Source: a virus
IMG/VR virus record: IMGVR_UViG_3300032931_001151
Span: 62,001-126,000 of that record
Strand: one strand, 5' to 3'
DNA: 64,000 bases
A program made the position numbers and the translations under genes. Positions 25,701 through 33,686 of the stretch are shown in pieces (the first letter of the stretch is position 1; each line of letters begins with the position of its first letter). The notes under the pieces were generated by a model, which saw only the letters and a program-made list of their open reading frames with translations, did no database searches and was not told the origin of the DNA.

Positions 25701-26360
25701 TAAAGCCGTTGCAACAGAAGAACAAATACTAGCATTAGCATTTGGATGCTCACCAAAATTTACTAATTTAAATTGAAAATCATATACTTTACCAAAATTC
25801 TTAATTTTATCCGAAGATTTTATAAACGCATTTTCCGAAGTTAATTGTATTAATGGTACGATACCCGAGGTTGAAACTGAACATCCCGAGTTATTAACCC
25901 CACCAACTTGAGAGTCTTTAAAAAATAGTTGATTTCCTACTTGATCGTAGATTATATTTGAATCTTGAGTAGATAAATCGGATATGGATATACTACTTAT
26001 AATATTTTTTTCGTCAAATTTTTCGGCTGAATTAGACCATTCATCCGAAAAAGTAATGGCTTCGGTAGAATCGGCATTGGTTTCTTTTCCTATCGTAGCA
26101 ACTAAAGTTTTAGCATTTATATTAGAAACCTCTATAGAAGATGCTAATGTATAATCAGAAGGAGTAATCGTAGGTTGTGTGTATACTATATCTTTATTAA
26201 TGTAATTTTTACTATTTACTAACGGAGAATTGCTATTTTGTATATCACTATTAGAAGAAGCAATAGAAACAGATTCAAGTGTTCCATTACTTGTTGAAGA
26301 ATTTGGATTTACACTTTTTAAGAACGCATTTGAAAATGGTGATGCTACTACGTTTGTCAT
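16773..26360 (-). CDS. giant virion adhesin, 3195 aa
   Basis: A single 9.6 kb gene. Visible modules: an N-terminal Ser/Asn-rich region; kelch-like motifs (PRAFHYAGGDSSQAYVCGGF near 475, PKAMGLAGGG near 565, VAFHTGVGDVNHQIIYGG near 875); a nidogen-type beta domain at about 1465-1635 (IPLGINFPFYGNVFNSAYIC, SNGFISF, IIALLWDDLNF, IQLHRDGTITLLYQ); many Cys pairs; and at about 3100-3170 a C-terminal copy of the domain shared with three other virion proteins (DNVKVWWSNKSSSGFTI, FSGYVDWSI). It is most likely a long adhesion fibre or side plate. No internal stop or frameshift is visible. Such modules bind surface polymers in bacterial proteins; ligand unknown. Confidence 0.65.
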   Translation of the reverse strand: MTNVVASPFSNAFLKSVNPNSSTSNGTLESVSIASSNSDIQNSNSPLVNSKNYINKDIVYTQPTITPSDYTLASSIEVSNINAKTLVATIGKETNADSTEAITFSDEWSNSAEKFDEKNIISSISISDLSTQDSNIIYDQVGNQLFFKDSQVGGVNNSGCSVSTSGIVPLIQLTSENAFIKSSDKIKNFGKVYDFQFKLVNFGEHPNANASICSSVATALGYVSFDKMLNDEIVRKNKIDLLHSQCPEQYPAYNGFLVSPDYINGGWINIDQLSTNDLGVVDETSSLSIRTRKIVDAKRILLKLILNYSSSIVELNSQNKLVDFGVRVKDTTTGQIFDYQNAINGNASCVGNQIDLTYTGNMQYGTSSESNAASATCSPCEKIIQDKCANTIVKVDNCVANESVQGIVHEIMPQIRLNPLIVNVTGSDFVNTIDPIQWTTGIQNIPDYKNIFSDLISEWGEEEYNIGHLNVPRAFHYAGGDSSQAYVCGGFFNSTLNGNSSTNIPNNFLNVKSWNLIGDSTVYYEIATPGGYNYNTTNAFTLYYEEEWNGNNWYVKNNTTIPTPKAMGLAGGGTINQEKIIGFGVYDAEFLNNGVVKTLYPTSQVWITSNGIWSHLNNANYSRVSPAGYLKTTTVTSSGSFNGTSDIAGTCNTPPILPSVLFTADSNPSLFPNTLLHIDAITQLKIKDAMNGITSNSSDKPITTVAISNIGMVFNGWIGAGGNSSTTGLGTPGSDINPFGLDRILDSELTNIFEYMQQTNVNFYGVSSTNPTNNGISLESSVNSNVGWFLDSTRNYPVKTMGTLYLGDENSGVATGGKTGVSLNPANSINATNNILYSYFDDSRYSEFNNSIVNLVYEYNGVAWIRRDNMPECVAFHTGVGDVNHQIIYGGLHSSVETGDISVSYPGCEQWEKMIGSFGGTWHKKGTTGLDREKRYASFSTLYQDYFKNTYYKVGDLRDSNTSGILYTTQYLNSGNIPDLSGVDWSTYVNATSGHITQIAYANSNSVYPDLLNITYFTGGESWTSSAIQYEQLNNSNATLPYAERESALDFTDQVGYFTQNYITPNSNQFVESYKPDYVANPNDSIDGIAAFPISGYFANKENYINVVGQYKYSGHPTDGGMWLWSRPTAGEELFHPTNIHDNPQYYYDSCNVKHISGTWQTYESWIDQSFKTNIGLHSAICWYDAQDCLTLQDSTQEQSQGFASVTNTSRNYRWTMGDFRPKANRLSPSGKQIGCLDANVASDRETLYKLGYISLCDLINGPSSNVELANGNSYSYLYAWDTKNNFRRVILCPATTSTQHYVGYIDNGTSIDQINVTGIVTDINTALTIAPSSNWATYFDYVYETIQSNVAPLSGVSFITGSPMESGLSMPIQIDYNSNFFSTNSISSAYPTYTVNPTADLVGYNSKCFTPIDYFNQVWFIPSIPVSSCCNGNCDYLFESPYNVMTSDQLNGPTYEWIDISGTGSKIISTGADDSTTSIPLGINFPFYGNVFNSAYICSNGFISFTDSSTSTSPSATHLPSPSVVLNIIALLWDDLNFQLGSSAVYYKQIDSDTIVIQYNKATLYRDNTGSLLLTAQIQLHRDGTITLLYQRVDDPSDATVGIQNSNGTKGVEVSYNQTGIIHPGLAIRFQPIPTDIICTTTNITGSSGYMGNILSNKEISIPTSICISADGIQYGCVSTSGCVYLNPCGLYINECDCFTSNVSGASGDVRVFYHTGWFDDRIDALYGCAKPSGFQVLTYSESCENSCLTWWTSGCHVITIPGSGTGFYWVHAKDATYLQRETGYYSNEFAISGCGSNTCSYGIKDITSYWNFSLPQTNDINRLNNLRDFYDILSFGLPEDYIKPSKFTYSFYISRDGVGLDQFFYGSKRNTFVERWKFPHTDVILDTLNFNDSSPYITNNDGSGNFIPLSESNIFQYGSLSVGEIEYPEFSTSWDGSIDGSSILNAIITMSKVQADISSASRVANYYNSGTNTTSASCNFSSLGEWLNTSVDNTLPEKYSSHYYPMTYDSFNGPTSGGPYFLPRGTTHQSQFSIIPSSNSSSIRDRASLWPWCDLLAGKASNKPTLGASTWYWDVNGNIWTAEVISIDQITPTFCFDQTSNTDPLHRKLSPSTINSLYPTTYDRETYRITCQDKHGNIVVNYKITYDEVAGPEIVGSKEGFDYNIFGTALKPRKIDLLNYNNKPLSGPTQTWVENEELNSIHAINWRRTSLEGTSGCSIDLYPYNRGTICEMLSGGYYKNNIQDGKGYFCTIESDEDTWIYSAPIGNTGLSFNNDNFFIQSSPFAISSILQGSISGMSTTNSSLIGSGYCIIDGFPPLTPICHSVSSAPSACCYYPGVNGQCLSFDIASASYQYSSNVCQLLVSTSKIINGNIPCISSGLVNASSIPLSSIGFFSFGQPSPSGYVAPYTILGWTECNQNYNSMGSEIVRSYRYSNGEVDGGIVSSAYVTGPQSFGIGGLGLGKSTAMCGSLLYGGQRNPCQYSQFSNSALDTTPDDAIVNKAWPWNILGFDGLLGPNGYTDAIDSQGNYWIAIGDINNTNPYIDSQFVSFTQNKFKNLYTIIKVSADKKSEFFNTTLARTNWKEVDGANLNGIVCLSQYYNLLTEDIRGTRFREGIQEALNMVEGQRYYDLYIKIIQENVPNVNINSSAKDKINYSSPTYIDSSLNTQISGAYTLPLEPLSISPNVNVIQGLDLVSQFDINCISCSICDSTFVTDCPSASPWMQHNHEEWVAPYMESPFAGPYSEQGFNIWLTTGKEPRWGVTLWTSLEEGKVWANYRRQRLHVNEYRDHVVLASMTASVAIDDFASISTSSYDLSGSTSHVPVYVNYDEFIYCLDDYRNAKAIQSILDSENENSSNGIDCSDHMIASVNNVFLNSVSGGPIIQQINGYSCNVSTNPCSAFNIQLLQNTNQGYVEWATSFIQEYRSLQDSICYPEQKHFFKYNLDSNMDSNTYIGLHCINSNDIVPTQWRRYQDGVGLGGDAPALNLFDGNTEFTCQRINQWFIGQSAIGNTESSVIVGGYAIAGDGELHKSKSWWESSTFGVTFKWNTKVIQPEDTSNNNYKYRTLSPFFSSGENAGATSSLGVTIFDVGSNTTVERQGSAKFENNITTYAVKFTNAIPDYLPNKDKYSISLVCSDNVKVWWSNKSSSGFTINAEAKFSGYVDWSIYLEDAIPSDKIDNLDEQQTYDEFYEL

Positions 26361-26368
26361 TATTTACC

Positions 26369-26839
26369 TTATTCGGCAAAGTTGAATATATTTGGATATA
26401 CCGTCGCCACTTGTCTATCGGTTATAAATGGTGGTTGCGATGCGCCTGGAGGGCCTAAACAAAAACAACCCGCCGCTTCTTGAGAGTTTATACGAAAAGT
26501 TGAAACTATGTTTTTAACGGCTATAACATTTGAATTTATTACTTCTTGAGATGCGTATAAATCGTCGGTATCTTTAACATTATCGTCAACTATAAAATAC
26601 GACGGAGTTATTATATATGTTGTATTTGTATTGGATATTTTAACAAATCCGGTGCCATTTGGGGCATTTATATTTGCAAAATAAAATCCGTTGCCTATTT
26701 CTGTAACAACACCTGTTGTAATGACTTCGGTATTAACTCTTCCGGTTATTAACCAACCAGTAGATGCTCCGCTTATTGCTGCACCACTTATATCCGTAAC
26801 ATAAACTGTATAATTTTTTGGACCCGCTTTAGATGACAT
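26369..26839 (-). CDS. Ig-like/carboxypeptidase-regulatory-like virion protein
   Basis: 156 residues. The first 95 are a beta-sandwich-like stretch, YTVYVTDISGAAISGAS...TGVVTEIGNGFYFANINAPNG, the pattern of carboxypeptidase-regulatory or Ig-like domains that decorate phage virions. Its C-terminal segment contains AAGCFCLGPPGASQPPF. It lies between the giant adhesin and the 311-aa protein, probably as a structural adaptor. Confidence 0.55.
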   Translation of the reverse strand: MSSKAGPKNYTVYVTDISGAAISGASTGWLITGRVNTEVITTGVVTEIGNGFYFANINAPNGTGFVKISNTNTTYIITPSYFIVDDNVKDTDDLYASQEVINSNVIAVKNIVSTFRINSQEAAGCFCLGPPGASQPPFITDRQVATVYPNIFNFAE

Positions 26840-26863
26840 ATCCTATTCCTTTAGTATTATTTA

Positions 26864-27799
26864 TTACGGTTGACCCGATGTTCCCGAAGTACCTGAAGTA
26901 CCCGGAGTGTTACACATACACTGTTGTAGTATCTTGGCTAATAATTCAACTGTAACTATATCACTTCCTTTAGCCATTTCATAACTTTCTGCAACTTTAT
27001 GTCCCATAACACTAGTTGAGGTTATCTTTGATATACCTCTTTCAAAATCATATAGTTCATTAATATCAATATTATTTTGAATATATCCTTGATATGGGAA
27101 TGTCATACCACCCAAAAACATCTTATTAATGAGTAAGAAATTCGTATTCACCGTTCTTGTTATTTTTATCTTTATAGACTGTGTATTTCTTGCCGTAACA
27201 AATGGTAAATGATATGTCAATATTTTAGGAACATTTTGTGGATTTGTATAATAATCAAAATTTTCCCACGGTCCTACTACTCCGAAATCAATAACATCTT
27301 GTTTTCCACCTAGAATCTGTATACCAATAGTTTCAGATATAGCATTAGATTCGCTATAAGTTGTCTCGGAGCAACCTGTTGCTTTTATAGAGAATATTAA
27401 CTCTTGATCTCTTAGTATTTCCGGTATATAAATCTCTCGCTCAATCCATTTTTCACGAGAATCCACCAAATTACTTTGGCCTTCATACACCAACATCTTA
27501 TTTACCGAGTCGTAACTTATTTCAGAGTCATTAGTTACAGCATTATCGGTTAAAGATGTCCAAACGTTACATTTTCTCAATGAATCAAATTGTCCACCGT
27601 TAAAGAGTATTCTTTTTCCACTTTCATTAAAATCAAATAGATTTCCATATAGTGCAGGTATTAATAACTTATTACCATTCAAAAAATTAAGAACATATTT
27701 AAAATTATTCTCTAACTCGGATAGTGGTAAATTTATGTTGTCATTATTGACTAAATCTGTTGGATTCACATAGTTTATGTTAGTTGTAAGATCAACCAT
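26864..27799 (-). CDS. virion protein with Gly-Thr-Ser C-terminal tail, 311 aa
   Basis: 311 residues. The N-terminus (MVDLTTNINYVNPTDLVNND...LPLSELENNFKYVLNFLNG) looks like the attachment segment of tail fibres; the middle (residues about 85-240) is a carbohydrate-binding-like beta sandwich; then comes a short helix and the C-terminal tail NTPGTSGTSGTSGQP. The same GTSGTSG repeat occurs in two other virion proteins in this window. Confidence 0.6.
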   Translation of the reverse strand: MVDLTTNINYVNPTDLVNNDNINLPLSELENNFKYVLNFLNGNKLLIPALYGNLFDFNESGKRILFNGGQFDSLRKCNVWTSLTDNAVTNDSEISYDSVNKMLVYEGQSNLVDSREKWIEREIYIPEILRDQELIFSIKATGCSETTYSESNAISETIGIQILGGKQDVIDFGVVGPWENFDYYTNPQNVPKILTYHLPFVTARNTQSIKIKITRTVNTNFLLINKMFLGGMTFPYQGYIQNNIDINELYDFERGISKITSTSVMGHKVAESYEMAKGSDIVTVELLAKILQQCMCNTPGTSGTSGTSGQP

Positions 27800-27814
27800 T
27801 TAATTCTTTCCCTT

Positions 27815-28648
27815 TTATATGAGATTCCACCAATCGACTCCGGTTTTTACTATAAAGTAATCAATATAGCAAGAGGCAGGATAACTAGTACCTATTTTAA
27901 CACAATTTGTACCTTTTTCTATATAATATGTATTTATATTTTCATTTGAAGAAATTACGACAGAATAATTATATTCTATATTTCCATTGCCATCTTTGAT
28001 AATATTTCCCTTGGAATCGGTTAATGGTTGGAATGCTGGAAGTGTTTGAATTCCATCATAGGTGCTATTGGGTTGAACGATATACTCATTTAAATACCAA
28101 CTACTACTTCCAAGTCCATTATAATGACTAGTATTTGATATATCTAACGTTTCTATTAATTTTCCGTTAGTATCATACATATTGGAAGCATTATTTGTTA
28201 TACTTCTTGTTCCTGCGAATATATTCCCAGATTTATTGAATCCGGTACTTGTTAATAATGTCTTATGGATAGCAAACCAAGTAATTTCGCTACCAAGAGA
28301 ATAACTACTATTAACTACTACTCTATTAGCATACTTTGTTGACCAAAATAATGTAGAATTGTCATTACTTCTAAAAAAGACATAATAATTTGTATCGGGG
28401 AATGATGTATCAAATCTAATTGTTGTGCTCTTTTTAGTTGATGCGATTTTTAGTACACCCGATTTGGTATATTTACTATCCACCGTTGTAGTTAATATCC
28501 AGTTAAATATATTTTCTGACCCATTCCAAGCACTATTAACGGTAAATGTACCATTGACATTTCTTTCGTACCAAGTATTAGCATTAAATCCGGCTTGGGT
28601 TAATACCCCACCCATTATTTTACTATTATCTATAATTTTAGAAGCCAT
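27815..28648 (-). CDS. tail-fibre-like protein, 277 aa
   Basis: 277 residues, beta-rich. Residues about 68-130 (IRFDTSFPDTNYYVFFRSND, then TLFWSTKYANRVVVNSSYSL and GSEITWFAIHK) are a diverged copy of the recurrent GFTI-type domain. Gly/Asn turns elsewhere (SKGNIIKDGNGNIEY) suggest repetitive fibre structure. The gene lies between the 1674-aa and 311-aa virion genes. Confidence 0.6.
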   Translation of the reverse strand: MASKIIDNSKIMGGVLTQAGFNANTWYERNVNGTFTVNSAWNGSENIFNWILTTTVDSKYTKSGVLKIASTKKSTTIRFDTSFPDTNYYVFFRSNDNSTLFWSTKYANRVVVNSSYSLGSEITWFAIHKTLLTSTGFNKSGNIFAGTRSITNNASNMYDTNGKLIETLDISNTSHYNGLGSSSWYLNEYIVQPNSTYDGIQTLPAFQPLTDSKGNIIKDGNGNIEYNYSVVISSNENINTYYIEKGTNCVKIGTSYPASCYIDYFIVKTGVDWWNLI

Positions 28649-28651
28649 TTT

Positions 28652-31600
28652 TTATTCTCCCGCCGAGGAATTTGATTCAACTAATAGCTGATTCATAGGT
28701 TGTACGCCTCTAATTTGCATAAAAGCGGGGGTGAAGAGTTTAACATTAGAAGTGATAAACTCCTCAACCATTGGTTCACGATTTCTATTGATCTTTGCAT
28801 CATCATAATAAATATCAAATTTATTACTCTTATAGAGTTTAGAATTTCCTAACATATATTGCTTATCAACTTGAGTAACATATGTTTTTCCATCATTCCT
28901 TGATACTATTAGTGCTTCCCCACCATTAAAGACCATAGTTCCATCGTATCTTAATCTATTTATATTTACTAATTTATTCATTCTCCAAGCCGCTATATGA
29001 TCATCAAATGGGTTCATATTGACTTGAGAATTGATATATTGCAAATCGCCATAATACATTAGCAATTTTTGCCCATTCCACCCATCAAGTTTTACCCATA
29101 GCGTCATAATATCTCTTTCACTATCATAAGAGTCTACTTTCCAAGATAATGGCTTTGTTCCACCCTCATAACTAAATGCAAAGTGGGGGTCGGCTATATC
29201 TATTTTATTAAACTCAAATATACTTCTTATTAGTTGAGAGTTATAAGTTGACGACACATTATAGGCGTTACCTTGAAGAACAATAGGAACAACTAACGAT
29301 TCGTTATTTTCCCAAGGAATATTATTAAATGTTATGGGTCTTCTAAATAAGAAGTTTTCAAATCCTCTATTGGAAACCGTATTATCGGATTCCGATCCTA
29401 ATTTTGCCCAATATACGTTTGAATATATTATAGACATTGCATTATTATACATTTGTGAATCGTCTAAATAATCTCTAACTTCCATATAATTTAATGACGA
29501 AGTAAATGAATTATCTTGATTGTATGTAACTACATAAGTATTTGTTGTATCAAAAGTATAAGACGAGTCTGTATATAATTTCTTCCCATTAACACATAGT
29601 TCAAAGTTTACAACATATCTCTTTCCACAATAATACCCATTTACTTGCTTTCTCGTAGTATTAAGAGTAACTACATTGGTGTAATTTGGAGAAATATTTA
29701 TATTACTTTGGGATATTATTACGGTTACTTGTTGAGCCTTATTATTAAAATAATTTAATATCCATTCTTGTTGATATGGATTATAAGCAACATCTAGAGC
29801 ATAGACTGAAGGGTTCCCATTACAATGTAATTTGACAATTCCCAAAGAAGAATCGACATATTGTTTAGATTGTGTTTCCAAACCTATTATGGTTTGTGGC
29901 ATTAATTCATCAACCACAACTTGAACCGTGTAATAATTTGCAATATAGTTTACTTCAGTTAAGTAGAAAATAGGAATTGAATACAAATCCGATATTATCG
30001 GTTGATTTGGACTACCCGAAGTTCCCGATGTGCCCGATGTACCAGATGATCCAGTTGTTGGACAATTTATAGAAAATATAAGTTGTTTTATTTCTGGATG
30101 TTCATCATAAATAAACACTCTATTGTCTTCAGTTATATCTTCTCTTATACAACCAAAAGCAACACTATAACCGTCATCACTTATATCTAATGATTCGCCA
30201 CTATACATTTGTGTAGTAGGAATTTTATTGAATTCAAAATATCTTCTAAAATATACATTAGAATTAAATTGCTTAACACTAAAACTACTCTTTGCGAATA
30301 TAATACTAGCATCTTGATTTGACTTGACGCTAATTCCAAAATTTCCATTAATGGCCGATTCTGGATCCGACACTATAATTTCTTGATACGGTATTTGTCC
30401 TATATTAAACCAATTCAAATTATTAAATATATGAACTAACCCGGCGCTATTCAATTCATTGGGACAACCGACTACTATAGTTGAGCCGTCTTTACTTAAA
30501 TCAATAGAGTATTTTGAAAATAACATACCCGCATATGAATTGCTTGGTATTAATTTTATCAATTTCAAAAGACTAGTAAAAATACAACGAGTATCAAATA
30601 TTGGTATATTATAAGCATAAACCGCACCACCATTTAAATAATTTTGGCTATCATTCTTAGCCGATACTATTATATTAGATGAGACATCATTAACTCTAAC
30701 TTGTTCTCCATATCTCTTTCCTTGTAATCCGTTTGCTAGACATTCCTTGTACGACATACCACCTATAGCCACATCGCTTGAATCGTATGGTATTAATCTA
30801 GCAATAAAATTCCAATTTGATCCACTAATAGTATCACCATAGATATAATCTCTACCAGAAATTGGGGTTGATGCTATATCTAAATCTTTTTGATCTATTA
30901 TGCCATCTTGATTCAAATCTAAAACTGGGTTCCACAATGGACTTGAAGAATTTGTTCCCAATGCGGCAGAAATATCAACTATACTTGCAGCGGTTAATGG
31001 GTTTGTAGTTACCATATAAACCGCACCATTATTACCAATATCAAATTCATCTAATAGAGCGCCGGTTGAATCATACTTTCTATAACTATAATACTCACTA
31101 GGAGATCCTATTAATAAGAAACTACCATCGTTAGAAGTTGATACTGAGCAACCAAATTCATAATTATTTACTATATTTCCAAAATAATCGGTTGAAGTTA
31201 AATATGATTGTTGTGAACTAGGCAATATATCATTAGTTTGTATAACTTGTTGATTATAAGAATGCCATTCATTATTTGTTGTATATGTTCTAACAACATA
31301 TCCGGTATAATTAAATTGCTTTCCAAATGGTATTATATTTCCAACATCTTTATTTGTTGCCACTGAAGATATTACTACAAATGATCCATCAAAATTAATA
31401 TCTATTTTTTCCTCGTCCGAAATTTCAAGAAATCTATTTAAATTAAATATATCATGCGACGAAGGTTTAATCTCGTTAATAAATCTCCATTGCGATCCAC
31501 ATCGTTTATATATAAGGACTCTTGAGGTGGGGACATTATATATTGGAACACCAATATTATTAGTGAATACGTAATTCTTTATAACTATAACGGCGGTATT

Positions 31601-33676
31601 GCCATCACCCGAAAGTTTTACTATTCTGCCGAAATCTATTGAATTTTTAAGAATACTATGTGTTGGGACTATTTCTTGTAAATTGGCGTAATAGTTTTCC
31701 GTATACTGATTGCCGGTAAGTGGAACGACTTCTACAAAAGGATTCACGTTTTCAATTTGAATTCCATCTTGTCTTATTTGTTGAGTAGTATATGATACTC
31801 TTTGTTCTGCTTGATACACCGGAGTAAATTCGGTGTATTTATCATATACCGAATCTAAAAGTATATGTTTATGTGGAGCATAATCATCATCAAAGGTATT
31901 AGTTCCAACTATATTTGTATCAATAGATGTTTGAATTGACGTTTCGTTTATATTAAATGCTACGGTGTATGACATATCATCAACTATATTAGTTGAGTCA
32001 AATGAAACCGACGAACTTCCTATTTTTATTTCTTTCTCATGCGGTGAGCCTAGTTGTAAATATTGTATTCCATCATTTAACGTTTTTATTTGCCTTGAAC
32101 TATTAAAATTTTCTTTATCTATTTTAGTTATATCGTCAAATACTAAATATGCTTCCCCTATTCCGTGATTTTCGACCGATAAAAGTTGTGTGCTTGAAGT
32201 TTTAGGAACAAACGTGGTTGTCAATTTAGGGGAATCATGTATAATATCTTTTTCCCAAAGATAATTTATATAACTCTTTTTATTGTCAATTTTACAGTCT
32301 TCTATTTCATATCCAACTATAGTAAACAAATCGTCTTGTAATATTACGGACGAAGCGAAAAAGTCTTGTTTTAATATGAAAACGCCAGAAGAATCTAATA
32401 CTGATATATTTTTCTTATTCAAATATCCAGCCAATATATTCTCAAATTCGGCATCATTGGAGAAACTCAAATCAACTTTTATAACTCCAAAATTCCAACT
32501 ATAACTAATATGATTATATTTTTGTTCATATTTTGGATCGTTGCTTATAGGAAGCAATTCATTAAAGAATATATAACAGTTAGAAATATCTTTTTTATTT
32601 GATGGGATTATACTTGTTATAAATTTGGTATGTAGGTATGGAACAAGTTGGTTATTAACTTCACCAAAATATTGAATATTCCCATTTAAACACTCGGTTA
32701 CACGAGCGAATGCATAATTTGCATTACTTGATATCGCTTGCGTCACGGTACTAAAATCGTAATCAATAAATTTATTAAGAGATACATCCTCATAATTTTT
32801 AACTATAAGATCGTGTATTTTGTTGGAATCGTCTATATAGAATATATTCGTATACCCATTTTTATCTACTATTTGTACAATTTCTTTATATGTTGCTTGT
32901 ATTGGTATTAATTCTTTCAAATCAACTTCCGAACTACTACCGAGACTTCCCAAATATACTTTGGAAATGTTTAGTCTTCCGCTATTTCTTTCAATATTAC
33001 TTATTACAAGATCGTTAATAGAATAGGTATAAGAATATCCTGTTATATCTATAATATTCTTATCTTCGTCACATTCTCTTTTTATCCATATTTTTAAATA
33101 CTCACCAGGCATTAAGTAGTCATTGTAAGCAATAGATGATTGCCAAGTTCTTCCAGATGCTACAACTAAATTTTGAAGTTCGTCAATACTATCAAGTTCA
33201 TTTGTTATAGTAAATGTATTTTTACTTGATTGTATATTATACTTTCCCTCATACCATATTGACAATTTAACACTATTTGTTAGATATGTTATGGCTTCGG
33301 GTATAGTCATTCCGACAGGAATATTAGTTGGAGTTGTAAAAGAAACGCTTGACGAAATATTATCTATATATTCCAAAAAATTAGAATTAGATATTCCCGA
33401 ATCCGCTTCACAACCAATATAGATACATCTATAAGTGGTAGCACCTTTAATGAAGTCAAAGTCTGTTACGCTATTGTAAAACCAATTTGACGACTGTTGT
33501 CCAGGAAGAACTTCTGAATTAGATATTAATTTTGAATCAACTTTATCAAAAGGGAATGATGTTAATGATTTTTCTTTTACTATTGCCCCACCCAATGATT
33601 GGCCAATCCAATACCCGCTAGTATTGATATTTACTGGATTGGTCGTATTACCTGATGATGGGCGATATATAATCAT
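28652..33676 (-). CDS. large virion adhesin with beta-propeller and DUF2341-like domain, 1674 aa
   Basis: Module order: N-terminal beta-rich region (about 1-650); an FG-GAP-like beta-propeller at about 680-1190 with repeated D.S.DG...VG.. blades (VKLSGDGNTAVIVI, VSTSNDGSFLLIGSP, VRVNDVSSNIIVSA, IDLSKDGSTIVVGCP, LDISDDGYSVAFGC); a dockerin-like EF-hand insert, DLNQDGIIDQKDLDIA, near 918-935; a GTSGTSGTSG linker near 1210; and a DUF2341-like domain at about 1445-1550 (FRRPITFNNIPW...VWVKLDGW-type...LMYYGD). FG-GAP and DUF2341 modules bind calcium and carbohydrates or proteins in cellular adhesins. Here they probably form the host-recognition apparatus next to the baseplate. Confidence 0.65.
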   Translation of the reverse strand: MIIYRPSSGNTTNPVNINTSGYWIGQSLGGAIVKEKSLTSFPFDKVDSKLISNSEVLPGQQSSNWFYNSVTDFDFIKGATTYRCIYIGCEADSGISNSNFLEYIDNISSSVSFTTPTNIPVGMTIPEAITYLTNSVKLSIWYEGKYNIQSSKNTFTITNELDSIDELQNLVVASGRTWQSSIAYNDYLMPGEYLKIWIKRECDEDKNIIDITGYSYTYSINDLVISNIERNSGRLNISKVYLGSLGSSSEVDLKELIPIQATYKEIVQIVDKNGYTNIFYIDDSNKIHDLIVKNYEDVSLNKFIDYDFSTVTQAISSNANYAFARVTECLNGNIQYFGEVNNQLVPYLHTKFITSIIPSNKKDISNCYIFFNELLPISNDPKYEQKYNHISYSWNFGVIKVDLSFSNDAEFENILAGYLNKKNISVLDSSGVFILKQDFFASSVILQDDLFTIVGYEIEDCKIDNKKSYINYLWEKDIIHDSPKLTTTFVPKTSSTQLLSVENHGIGEAYLVFDDITKIDKENFNSSRQIKTLNDGIQYLQLGSPHEKEIKIGSSSVSFDSTNIVDDMSYTVAFNINETSIQTSIDTNIVGTNTFDDDYAPHKHILLDSVYDKYTEFTPVYQAEQRVSYTTQQIRQDGIQIENVNPFVEVVPLTGNQYTENYYANLQEIVPTHSILKNSIDFGRIVKLSGDGNTAVIVIKNYVFTNNIGVPIYNVPTSRVLIYKRCGSQWRFINEIKPSSHDIFNLNRFLEISDEEKIDINFDGSFVVISSVATNKDVGNIIPFGKQFNYTGYVVRTYTTNNEWHSYNQQVIQTNDILPSSQQSYLTSTDYFGNIVNNYEFGCSVSTSNDGSFLLIGSPSEYYSYRKYDSTGALLDEFDIGNNGAVYMVTTNPLTAASIVDISAALGTNSSSPLWNPVLDLNQDGIIDQKDLDIASTPISGRDYIYGDTISGSNWNFIARLIPYDSSDVAIGGMSYKECLANGLQGKRYGEQVRVNDVSSNIIVSAKNDSQNYLNGGAVYAYNIPIFDTRCIFTSLLKLIKLIPSNSYAGMLFSKYSIDLSKDGSTIVVGCPNELNSAGLVHIFNNLNWFNIGQIPYQEIIVSDPESAINGNFGISVKSNQDASIIFAKSSFSVKQFNSNVYFRRYFEFNKIPTTQMYSGESLDISDDGYSVAFGCIREDITEDNRVFIYDEHPEIKQLIFSINCPTTGSSGTSGTSGTSGSPNQPIISDLYSIPIFYLTEVNYIANYYTVQVVVDELMPQTIIGLETQSKQYVDSSLGIVKLHCNGNPSVYALDVAYNPYQQEWILNYFNNKAQQVTVIISQSNINISPNYTNVVTLNTTRKQVNGYYCGKRYVVNFELCVNGKKLYTDSSYTFDTTNTYVVTYNQDNSFTSSLNYMEVRDYLDDSQMYNNAMSIIYSNVYWAKLGSESDNTVSNRGFENFLFRRPITFNNIPWENNESLVVPIVLQGNAYNVSSTYNSQLIRSIFEFNKIDIADPHFAFSYEGGTKPLSWKVDSYDSERDIMTLWVKLDGWNGQKLLMYYGDLQYINSQVNMNPFDDHIAAWRMNKLVNINRLRYDGTMVFNGGEALIVSRNDGKTYVTQVDKQYMLGNSKLYKSNKFDIYYDDAKINRNREPMVEEFITSNVKLFTPAFMQIRGVQPMNQLLVESNSSAGE

Positions 33677-33686
33677 TCATTGACCT

